NCBI GenBank assembly: GCA_963970005.1
Contig: CAXAMN010021363.1
Location: forward strand, 188,770-252,769
Direction of reading: 5' to 3'
Length of the DNA: 64,000 bases
DNA from: Durusdinium trenchii
Taxonomy: Eukaryota; Sar; Dinophyceae; Suessiales; Symbiodiniaceae
Below the pieces are notes generated by a model that worked only from the letters and a program-made list of their open reading frames with translations, searched no databases and was not told the origin of the DNA. Below are positions 55,437 through 64,000 of the stretch, piece by piece. Each line of letters begins with the position of its first letter. Within the stretch, counting starts at the first letter, position 1. The translations under genes and the position numbers were made by a program.

Positions 55437-57248
55437 AGTTCCTACGGAAGCTGAGACTGATGAGAAGAAGGCCAAGACCAAGACCTTTGAGGAAGAGCCG
55501 ACAGAGCCAACACTCAACCAAGGCGGGCCATCGTCCGGCAGTGGACGGAATGACGAACCCATCCTCATCAGCGAGAAGCCTGCCAATGTGGAGCCCTCAC
55601 AGGAGGCGATGGAGACTGAACAGGTCATCGACAAGTCCCCCATGGAGATCAAGGTCTCTGCAAGACGTGCCTGGCCTGGTGGAGAAGATGAAAACCCAGA
55701 GAAAAGGGCGCGCGTGGGCGGAGTATATGTTGGAGCACTGTACTCGCCGACCGAGGATGTGATCGTCTATGAGGAGGATGTGGAAATGGCAGCGGTGGAC
55801 TCCGACGATGAGGAGAGCAAGCCTTTGACGGTGGAGGAACGTGCACAGGGCCGAGAAGTTGAATATGGGAAGATGGACAAGTACGACACCTATGAGCCTG
55901 TGTCCTACCAGCCCGGCATGAAGGTGCTAGATGCCACCTGGGTGGAGGTGAGAAAGCCGGACGGAGCAGTCAGATGCAGGTACTGCGTCCGCGAGTTCAA
56001 ACGAGGTGATCCAAGGACTGATGTGTTTGCTGTAGCCTCCAGCACCTCGACTTCAAGAGTGGTGGATGTCATTGGCATCAAGATGGGCTATGCATTCATG
56101 ACTGCAGATGCCGAGAATGCTTTCTGGCAGGTTCCCATCAAAGAAGATGCCTACATGCTTCCTCCGAAGGATTGAATCGAGAAGCAGATTGAGGCCGGTG
56201 TGACCCTGCCCGAGAAGGTGGTTTGGAAGTTGAAGAAGGAATGGTATGGGAGGAGGATTGCTGGACAGTGCTTCGTTGAATGGGCAGCAGGGCACCTCAA
56301 GGATTTGGGATCCAGCCGCAACCCAGCTGCACCCTGGCTGTTCCATGACTCCAGCAAGGGCATCCTCATGGAAGTCCGCATGGACGACTTCTTTGCCACC
56401 GGACCGCAGAGATCTCTGGAGGAGTTGGAGAAGGAGCTCCACAAGAGGATTCTGAAGAGCCAGATCCACCCGTTGGTTGAGGGGGAAAAGTTCACGCACC
56501 TGAAGCGCACAAGGGAGATCTATAGCAATGGAATCTTCATCAGCCCAAGGTCCAAGTACATCACCGACCTGCTGAAGATGTTGAAGCTTGAGAATTGCAA
56601 CCCGGCACCGACTCCCTATGTTCACAGTGATGTGAAGGAGGGTGGAAAGCTCAATGAAAGCAACATCAAGTTGTTCAGGGCCGGAGTTGGCATTGCATCG
56701 TATACTTGAGCTACGACCGGACTGACATCCAGTTTGCCATCCGCGAGCTCACCAAGGACATGAAAGATCCCAACGACGGAAGCATGGCAAAGCTGCACCG
56801 CCTGGCACGATACCTGCAGGGCACCAAGGACTATGGCATCTGGCTGGAGCGCAGGGGGGACATCGAGACCCTGGTTGTCCATTCGGACACGGACTGGGCG
56901 AATTGCAAGAAGACGAGAAAGTCATGTGCCTGCGCCATGTTCAGTGTTGGAGGCTGCTTGCTCTACAGCTACGCCCGCAGCCTACAGATGCTGTGTTTGT
57001 CCTCAGGTGAGGCTGAGTTCAATGGAGGAGTTGCAGCCTGTGCGGAGGGATTGTTCCTGAAGGAGATCTTCATGTTTGCAGGACATCCCATCAAGATGGA
57101 AGTCTTCCTGGACTCGAGCGCGGCACGAGGAGTGTTCCAACGGCAGGGTGTGGGGCGCATCCGCCATTTGGAAGTGAAGAGCCTATGGGTTCAGGAGGCT
57201 CTGCAGCGAAAGCTGTTCACGCTGCACGCTGTGCCGAGCAGGCAGTGA
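55378..57248 (+). pseudogene. Reverse transcriptase and RNase H of element 2
   Basis: An acidic linker leads to RT: TADAENAFWQVP with Asp at 56107-56109, an in-frame TGA at 56173-56175 where relatives tend to have Trp, then LKKEWYGRRIAGQ and the catalytic VRMDDFFATG (Asp codons 56383-56388; Met replaces the usual Val). A frame change near 56700 leads to RNase H with HSDTDWAN, SSGEAEFNGG, LDSSAARG and RHLEVKSLWVQE. Typical copia, not translatable as written. Confidence 0.85.
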
Positions 57249-57801
57249 CAACACAGCTGGCTTTGGCACCAAGGCCCTGACGATCGAGAGGTTCCACAAG
57301 TTGAGGGCCATGTTGAAGATCGGCACCTATGAGGAGGTCACCAAGAAGGAGAAGAACCACGTGAATGTGGTGAGTGCCGCCGGTCAGTTCAGCAAGAAGA
57401 TGATGATTGCTGCACTGATCACGATGCTGCAGCAGGCAGATGGAGCAGGAGAAGCTGATGAGCCCAATACTGAAAGTGGCACACTCAGCCAGCGGATCTT
57501 CACAGATCTGGCCATCGCCTTCAGCTGGGTCCTCCTGATCCAGGTGATCATGTTGGCCGGATTCCTCTGGCTGTTCGGCAAGATCAATGGGGGCTTGAGC
57601 ATCCGACTTGGGAAGACGATAGAGACGAAAGATGCAAGCACCCAAGTCGAGTGGATGGCACAGAAATGGAGCAAGGTCTTCTGGCTCGAAGGCCGTGATG
57701 TTTTCCACATCGACTGCACGTGCCCACGACTGGCACAGTGGTCGAGGAGCTTTGAAGTCCTGCGCTTGTGCAGGAGCTGCCCAATAGATGGACCAGCCTG
57801 A
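57249..57801 (+). CDS. C-terminal tail of element 2: copia end plus membrane helix and Cys/His motif
   Basis: In the frame after RNase H the sequence reads TKALTIERFHKLRAM, the usual end of copia polyproteins, but stays open to 57799. It then has a polar spacer, a strongly hydrophobic stretch (AFSWVLLIQVIMLAGFLWLF, about 57516-57575), and a C-terminal VFHIDCTCPRL ... LCRSC pattern that may bind zinc. I have seen a similar Cys/His tail in other dinoflagellate retroelements but know no function. The membrane helix is unusual for this family. Confidence 0.55.
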
Positions 57802-57846
57802 GAAAAGCCTGTGGAACTATACCCCCATGTAAAGTTCCAAGGGGGG

Positions 57847-57925
57847 TGCAGGCTAGTACATAACATTTGTACACGTACTTTGCAGCCCTCTTTGAGGTCC
57901 GAGAAAAGGAGCGCCACTGCTTGCA
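57847..57925 (+). repeat. 3' LTR of element 2 (79 bp)
   Basis: Identical to 52259-52337; preceded by the polypurine tract AAGGGGGG (57839-57846) and followed by the target duplication ATCCC. Confidence 0.95.
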
Positions 57926-57930
57926 ATCCC

Positions 57931-59530
57931 CCCCAATTCCGCATATGAAATGAGGTCTTTGGAACTCATGAGGTCTCGAGAGCTGTTTGGCCATTCGACT
58001 CGCATCTACCGATAGCGATCCGGTGAGGTCGACAGCCCCAACGAGCTGCCAGCAGAGCAGGCAACAAGGGGCAGCTATCCCGAGGGGTGTGTCTATGAAA
58101 ACATCTAGATTGAGGACGTGTCTATGTCATGTCAATGACATGTTTGCCAGGTACGCTACTTCTGTTGTTGGAAAGAACTTCAAAGGGCGATGATAAATCA
58201 AATGTTCACCAAAACCTTAAAGACTAGGGTACAAACTGGAGAAAGAGACCTTTTCAAACCACTGGATTTACTGATGTGTCCCTTCAGTTGAGCTTCTGAA
58301 CCTCTTGAGTGCAGCGCTCAGGCACCTTAGGTCTGGTCTCTTAGCTTGAGCTTGGCTGCGAACGCAAATCAAGATGGCCCCCAAGTCCCCAAGTATATAA
58401 CTAATGGACACTAATGGTGCATTTGTTCAGGACTCTTAGAGCATAATTCCCCCCGGGTGTGGCAAAGACTGTCTTCATTCTTGAGATCATTTGTTCCAAA
58501 TGGGGGTATGGAGGACCACGTTGAGACACATCACACGTTTAAAATTCATGCTATGATTCGATCCCCTGGGCGACACGGATCGACATAGCTGGCCTGGGCC
58601 TCTTCAACCTTGAACAGGTGCTTTGCTTCAGGGTCATAGCATGGCATAGTTTTCGCGGGGTCATAGCCTTCACCATGTTTGACCAAGAGTCTTTGTTTGA
58701 GAATGAACCTCATGGAATACATTTTGGGAATGGTCCCCTGAAAAGAAGACCTCGAAACATTGTGGAACATGAACCCGTTCAAGGATGATCTTCCACCTGT
58801 CAATGGGGTCTATTTCATTTGGTGATTTTGCCGGTCAGATTTTGCTCAAGTCATTGTGTAGCTGACAGGAAACGACCTGCCGGTAAATCCGGTGTCTCCG
58901 GGCCTCCTTTGACAGAGGTGGAGTGGTGGAGACAAAGGTCTTTTGTTTGTTGGACTCTTTCTTAAGTATTTATGACATGCAGCCACCAGATGGTATCATT
59001 CCTTTGAATTCAGCCTCTTGGACAAAGTGACGGTGGGAAGTTGGGAGTTGCAGGTCCCTGGATTTTACCATCCCGTCAAATCTCTGTGGGCTTACTCAGT
59101 TCCCAATGCTGATTTTGGATGACCCACTTAGAGCATGACATGGATCTGGCGTTGGTTCTGCGGAGCCTATGACTCATCGGGTGAAGTCATCATGAACTCA
59201 TCGGGTGAAGCTGTTTCCTCGGCGAACCAAGCACCGTACCAAGCACCGCGTAGCAAGGGCGAAAATGGCCCCGTCCAGCCCAAGGGGACGACGAAAGGTA
59301 GCTGTTTTGAGAGAACGCCACTGGGTGGTGCCCAGGGATGGTACCCAAGCATGGTAATTTGAGTGTTGGATGACTCAAAAACGTTGGCATCCATCCATGT
59401 ATGATCGCAACATGTGTATACTACCTACATTGAACCGCTGCAATTACATACCGCGGATGGTTTGTGAAGCATATCGTTTAAGCAAACCGTAAAGCCCAAG
59501 GCCTCAGACATGTTCTGATATGTTCAGTCA
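57931..59530. other. Intergenic region after element 2
   Basis: No confident gene. A minus-strand frame at 58546-58803 (85 codons) has protein-like composition (KHGEGYDPAKTMPCYDPEAK) and an AG just upstream, and could be an exon. A direct repeat of TCATCGGGTGAAG occurs at 59176 and 59200. Confidence 0.35.
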
Positions 59531-59734
59531 GTGGTTCTTCTTTTCCGGTACGCACCGGACCTGTCGCTTGAGATAACAAGAAGGTCTTACGCATTGGGAG
59601 CCTCTCCGCATGGTGAGAACAGCAGTCTTGCTAAGGTCATGTCCAAGAGGTACATGAAGAACTATGTTCTTTGCAAATACTACGCGGAGAACACTTGCAC
59701 TCGAGGTGATTTGTGCCTTGCTTGCATTGCTTGA
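59531..59734 (+). CDS. Possible CCCH zinc-finger exon (partial)
   Basis: The frame ends KRYMKNYVLCKYYAENTC then TRGDLC. The spacing Cys-X7-Cys-X5-Cys and the TRG step match CCCH fingers of RNA-binding proteins, but the final His is missing. The sequence after CTCGAG is GTGATT, so a donor could interrupt the finger, with the rest in a later exon. About 200 bp downstream another frame (59780-60004) has an Arg/Ser-rich end (RNRDRSRSSWRSGRS), which would suit an RNA-processing protein, but the two are not shown to be joined. Confidence 0.35.
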   Translation: MVLLFRYAPDLSLEITRRSYALGASPHGENSSLAKVMSKRYMKNYVLCKYYAENTCTRGDLCLACIA

Positions 59735-59739
59735 CACCT

Positions 59740-61300
59740 AGGATATCCAAGGCTGCCGAATGAAGATGGCTGATCGGGAGTGCTACCTGGTACAAAGATG
59801 TACTCAACCGAATCCCTAAGGTTACGGGGCTTTTCCTACAACCATAGCACCCGGACCCGGATGGATCGTACATTTTGGAGACACCCGGAGAGCAACGACT
59901 CTGGCGTCCGCCACGGATCCCAAAAACGCAACCGCGATCGAAGTCGCTCGAGCTGGCGAAGCGGTCGTTCCGGCGCCCAGAGGAACGTCCACATAAGGTC
60001 ATAAGGGTGGGAACAAAGAAGAAACCAATATATTGTTTTATGGGTTGGGTCTGTCCTATTACCTGTAACAGTCAGTAAACAAATATCACTATGTTTGAGC
60101 AAGGCCTGCAACTGAACTATCATCATCCACTATATATTGCTGTGCATGTTAATAGGGTGACACCCAACCAATGTTTTTTGGATGATTTTGGTTTGTTTCC
60201 CTTGTTGCAGGGGGCCTTTGGGAGGTATCCCTATTTTTATACACTAAGAGATAGATATATATATATATATTAATTTCGATCCTTCAAACCACCGCAGGAT
60301 AGGTAATGCAACGCCATACATGGACTGTTTGACTTGGCAAAAGCAGGAACAGCAAGACGCTGGAGAAGATGGTATAGCGGTAGAGCATCTCTGTTTGTGG
60401 CAGGGGAATGTAATCGACAGGGTTTCTGATTGTTCCTGCGAGGCCAGGCAGCCCAAGATCGCAGAAAACGGATCTCCCAAGCAGAAAGGACAATGGACGG
60501 GGTCCAGTCTATCCTTTGAGCAGGTCGAAATGGGTGGTCCAGGTGATACCTTCATTGAGAAAGAACTGCAGAGGAACACACCAACTTTGGCCACAGAGCT
60601 GCCTGATCGATCTGTTACTGTGAAGGACCAGAATCGGATTCTCTTCCCCGAAGCCGACGACGAAAGAGCGATCCGTTGGGGCACAAAACCCGCACCACTG
60701 CACCTCGAGCCCGCGATCCGTACCTTGTCGGTCGCCTGTTCACCGCCGACCGGGTCGTCGCCCTGTGTTGGTTTGGGGGGAACGACTGAAGACGACGCGA
60801 ACGAAGCGCGTGGCTCCCGCCAGGTGCAGATTCGCACATCGCCTTGACTTGATGCGGCAATGGCCAGAGCCTCCCTCCACACGGCTTGCAGCCAGTGGCT
60901 TGGTGGAAAGTGGGGGATTGAAACAAGGGTGGAGAAAAGGCCTCACTCGTGCGTGGCTCGGGCAAAGGGAGAATGCAACTTATATAAGTCGGGTTCAACA
61001 TGATAAAACTGGCGTAGGGAGCGGAAGTGTCATGACTTGTCCGCATTTGGCAGGGAAAGGTGTCCCACATTTTTGGAGGGGTGGAAGATAGGGTGCACAA
61101 TATGTTCAGATTGATACTGTATCTATTTTAGGGATTGGGTCCAAGAAACATTGGTCGAATTCGGTCGCTACTGGTGTGCCTGGTTTTTACATGTTTTTAC
61201 CCTCTACCGTACCGTTTCTACAGGTGAATGAGATGAGTGAGTGAGATCCAAAAGACAACTCTGCATCTCTTTACACCTGAGACATCTACGATCCAAAATC
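59740..61300. other. Intergenic region with overlapping open frames on both strands
   Basis: Frames at 60320-60847 (plus) and 60244-60882 (minus) overlap almost completely; neither has a motif or clear codon bias, so I annotate neither as a gene. A TA run lies at 60252-60270. Confidence 0.4.
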
Positions 61301-61333
61301 ATTGTTTTTTTGTATTTTTTTCTCGGACCTTTT

Positions 61334-61765
61334 TCAGATCAACTGCTCCGTGGCCCTTTTGGCCTGAAAGCAAAGTGGCAGCTGGAGCTGCTGTGTTGCC
61401 TTCTCGCACGGACGTTGTAGCTGCCTGCTGGCAGCGCGTTGGCTTCCCTTTGGGATGGCGCAAGCCTTGCAAATCTGGCACCACACTTTGTTGCCCCTGC
61501 GCTGGAGCTCGTGGGTTGGGTTGCCAGTCCAGGCTGTAGGTGCCTCCCATTTGCCATGCCAGCAAGGGCTTTGATGAAGCTGTTTGATCTTCTCCCTTGC
61601 TGAATTTTTGAGTGTTCTCATGCCACATTGCTCGCAAGCCAAATAGTTTGTCTGAATCACCAGCTTGTGCCCCTCCGGAGTCGTGTCTTCCACAATCCTT
61701 TTGATGAAGTCCTGCTTGGACTCCATGTTTGCATCCCCCCTGTCAAGGGCAGGCCTTTAGCCAGC
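61334..61765 (-). pseudogene. Cys-rich C-terminal tail of the non-LTR element
   Basis: Frame 61334-61726: LACEQCGMR ... HQSPC and VWCQICKAC are two Cys-pair groups that probably bind zinc, with a Gln-rich spacer. Open for 130 codons. Confidence 0.5.
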
Positions 61766-62531
61766 TCATACTTCTTCTCCTTGGCATTGCGGAGCTGCTG
61801 GATGGGCATGTGTTGGTGAATTCGGCATTGGCACCGGTGGCATTGCAGCCCTAGTGGCATTGCAACCCTCTTCCTTTCGGCACCCATTGATGCCCTTCTT
61901 CCTTGCCCGTGATACTAATCTCAAGGTAGAGCGGCGCCTTCTTCTCGTCTCGGGTTTTTTGTCGTTGTTCCTTCCCCGAGGCCTTCTGGGCATGGATGAA
62001 GTGATCCGGGCTGTCAATGAGGTATTTGACCCTCTGTGCTGCCACTGGTGCCACTCTGTTGTATTTCCTGTCTTGCTCACGTAGTTCTTGTTCTTGTTCC
62101 AGCGGCCTTTTGGAGATGGCCACTTCCATTGCTGCTTTATTGGCATCCTTGTATCTGCTGCGCAGGGAAAGCCCTGTGAGCGGCATTGTCTTCGCCTGCT
62201 GCGTGGTGATGCTCAATGCTTTCACCCTCTGCCTCTGATCCGAGGCATTCCATGCTTTGACTGACGAGACATGCACTCTGACAGGAATGCTGAGGTGAAC
62301 ATAGTGAGCCACCATGCGCATCCCGTAGAACCAAACTCGGTCCTGCGTCTGCTTGCCTGGAAGGACTGTGGTCACCGCTCCCATTCTGAACATCTCGCCA
62401 GCAAAGATGGTATGGTGCACAATGGTTACCACGTAGCGCCTCAACCTGGAATCACCACTGGTCATGGCAATGCCACTGGTCACTGTGTCATTGCCCTTGA
62501 GCTGGATGGCATCCAGAGCTGTCCCTGAACC
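61766..62531 (-). pseudogene. RNase H-like domain of the non-LTR element
   Basis: The frame 61851-62483 holds VLPGKQTQDRVWFYGMRM and VRVHVSSVKAWNA, matching the middle of an RNase HI fold as written in related elements, where the second acidic residue would be in place of Val-Trp. Catalytic residues are therefore doubtful. The following Lys/Arg-rich region (SKRPLEQEQELREQD) is a possible coiled coil. Confidence 0.5.
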
Positions 62532-63083
62532 TCAGGCTTGTATTGCAGCCCCCCCTGTGGACAGCTGCACTGCCGGAAGTTGAAGCAATCCTTGTGCCCA
62601 GAACTCCAAATTGATGCCCTGTTCAATTTCCTTCTTGTCCCCTTCAAGCGGTGGACCGTGGCGGTTGGTTTCCTTGCATAGGCACAACAAGTGCACTGCC
62701 GTGGCTGGTTGGTTGCAATGAGGGCATTGAAGATGCCCAGCGTCTGTGCCCTCGGACATGGCGCCCTGATGCCACGTCTGTCGTGCTGTTTGCACCCGCG
62801 TGTTGGATTGTTTGGCAAGTCTCTTCCATGGGGTCCAATCCAGAAGGTGCTGTACATCCTGTAGCATGGTTCTCTTCTGAATGCTGATGCGCTCTCTGAC
62901 CTGGGCCCTCTCCTTTAATGTAGAACCAGGTGGCATGCACGTTCAGCTCAATGTCTTCCTCTCCATTGTGTCCTGGTTTCGTCCACCGGTCACAGTGGGT
63001 TGAGTCCCATCCATTGTCGTTGAGGTAGCAGATGAGAGCTGCCACAGGTCCTCGTGCCACTTGCCATGGATGCTTGGCTTGCC
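62532..63083 (-). pseudogene. Linker and zinc finger of the non-LTR element
   Basis: After the RT stop the sense moves through two frames. The best part (about 62540-62936) contains WTPWKRLAKQSN and a Cys2-His-Cys motif LQCPHCNQPATAVHLLCLC, as found between RT and RNase H in other dinoflagellate LINE-like elements. Confidence 0.6.
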
Positions 63084-64000
63084 TCAGTCTTTCTTTGTGA
63101 ACTTGCCAAGCCTTGTTAGATCTCGATGGAGATGCTCTGGCCAATTACCAAGAATTGTCTGTACAAAGGCCTCACAATCCGGGTCTTTGTGCCTTGGCTG
63201 CATGTCATAGACAAGGTCCATGTTGCCCGTGCACTGAAGTCCCATCTGACTGGCCATGGTTGCCTTAATGCGCTGCCTGGTTTGAGGTGCCAGGCCCATG
63301 GCCTGGAGGCCCCAGCTAATGCCTGCTTGTACGCTGCCCTTGTATAGTTTGAGTCTCACCGCTCTTTGAGGGATCTTCAGCGTGTGCAACTTCCTCGTTT
63401 TGGCACCAGCTTTCTTGCGCCTGTTTCGCATGGTCATGATGCGCCTGAGCCGCTCTGCTGTGCAATTAACTCTCAAATGTCTCGTCACATCATGCACCAT
63501 AGGGCCTCCTGTGGGAAGCTGTGCTTTGAGCATACGCTTGGCTTCAATGTTGGAGACCACAAAGCCCGATTTTTTTTGTGACAGTTTGAGGTTGTCCTCC
63601 TCGAGGAGCTCTTTGATGTAGTTGTATGCCTGTATGGCGATTCCGACTGCATTGCCCGGGTCCCTTTCAATGACATCAAAGCTGAGGTCGTCAATCCATA
63701 GGTCAGTGTGCAGCTGCGGATATTTCTTGCAGAAGGCCTTCAAAGCTTTTTGCATGTAAATCTTGGCTGCAAGAGGGGCTTGTGGGCCCCTCGCCAGGAT
63801 GATGCCTGCTTCCAAGATCCTAGTGCCGCAGTAAATCTGCATGGCAAAGGCTGCATGGGTGCCTGGGTAGTTCGACATCAACCATCTTTCAGCCAACTTT
63901 TGCAAGTTGGTCCTGTCATAGAAGTTAGACATGTCCAGCAAAACCGAGATCACCGTCTTCTTCATGGCGTGGTTGTGCTCGGTGACAAAGGCTCGTTTGA
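63084..64000 (-). pseudogene. Reverse transcriptase of the non-LTR element (5' part outside window)
   Basis: Motif A is VLLDMSNFYD (Asp codon at 63933-63935 on plus coordinates), motif B ARGPQAPLAAKIYM, motif C LWIDDLSFDV (Asp pair at 63687-63692). A following helical thumb-like region (NLKLSQKKSGFV) fits LINE-type RT. The frame is open for at least 293 codons up to a stop at 63084, the longest intact piece of the element. Confidence 0.8.

Larger units (their letters stand above)
52259..57925 (+). mobile_element. Second Ty1/copia retrotransposon with identical 79-bp LTRs
   Basis: LTRs at 52259-52337 and 57847-57925 begin TGCAGGCT and end GCTTGCA and are identical at all 79 positions. ATCCC precedes the left LTR (52254-52258) and follows the right one (57926-57930), a perfect 5-bp target duplication. 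A primer-binding site abuts the 5' LTR and AAGGGGGG precedes the 3' LTR. Internal order: Gag, protease, integrase, reverse transcriptase, RNase H, then an extra membrane/Cys-rich tail. It is unrelated in LTR sequence to element 1. The coding region is cut by several frameshifts and one stop. Confidence 0.95.
61305..64000 (-). mobile_element. Non-LTR retrotransposon, 3' portion, truncated by the window edge
   Basis: Read on the minus strand from 64000: reverse transcriptase, a CCHC-like finger, RNase H, a Cys-rich tail, then an A-rich stretch ending near 61305. No LTR or integrase is seen. At least three frame changes interrupt the coding region (near 63085, 62530 and 61800). The 5' part, where an endonuclease would be expected, lies beyond the window. 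Confidence 0.75.

Noticed and set aside
60360..60470. tRNA-like D-arm string (TAGCGGTAGAGCATC)
   Set aside because: No matching acceptor stem or T-arm could be drawn.
60244..60882. 212-codon minus-strand frame and the overlapping 175-codon plus-strand frame
   Set aside because: Both strands are open over the same DNA, neither has motifs, and one ends in a TA-repeat translation.
1..64000. Dinoflagellate spliced-leader relics
   Set aside because: I looked for the leader core (CCATTTTGGCTCAAG) on the plus strand by eye and saw no convincing match; a computed search on both strands would be decisive.

Overview
The window looks like nuclear DNA of a dinoflagellate, probably a Symbiodiniaceae-type alga. 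The evidence is indirect but consistent. Genes are split into many small exons whose joins keep an open frame only if introns may begin with GC or GA as well as GT. The exons resemble families I know as expanded in dinoflagellates. One Ty1/copia element carries a cytosine-methyltransferase-like domain. Long gene-poor stretches are packed with TA, CA, GT and triplet microsatellites. No rRNA, tRNA, CRISPR array or spliced-leader relic was found. All product names come from reading the sequence and from memory of protein families; no search was run.

Layout. 1-5.3 kb: the 3' part of a plus-strand gene encoding a Pro/Ala repeat region, a Trp-rich domain and a Lys/Glu-rich coiled coil; at least 12 exons, and the 5' end lies outside the window. 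5.3-9.1 kb: intergenic DNA with a three-copy tandem array of about 327 bp and a more degenerate repeat family. 9.10-12.23 kb: a seven-exon transposase-like gene enclosed by 28-bp inverted repeats (27/28 identical), with repeats near its right end; a candidate CACTA-like DNA transposon. 14.3-23.6 kb: exons of a folate-biopterin transporter (BT1 family), including a 40-bp exon. 25.13-34.30 kb: a Ty1/copia element with 136-bp LTRs, inserted in a TA microsatellite. 34.3-52.2 kb: gene-poor DNA with minisatellites, a G/T-only tract, a triplet array and a duplicated hairpin repeat. 52.26-57.93 kb: a second, different copia element with identical 79-bp LTRs and a perfect 5-bp target duplication. 57.9-61.3 kb: no firm gene; a possible CCCH zinc-finger exon. 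61.3-64.0 kb, minus strand: a non-LTR retrotransposon (reverse transcriptase, CCHC finger, RNase H, Cys-rich tail) running off the window.

Relations. The cellular genes (coiled-coil gene and transporter) and all recognised elements except the non-LTR retrotransposon are on the plus strand. A 57-bp motif ending like an intron acceptor recurs at four places, three on plus and one on minus, and is a candidate introner-type element. Both LTR elements share the same primer-binding sequence, so they probably use the same tRNA primer. Every retroelement is broken by several frameshifts although LTR identity implies recent insertion. Single-base sequence errors, non-autonomous mobilisation in trans, or real decay could each explain this.
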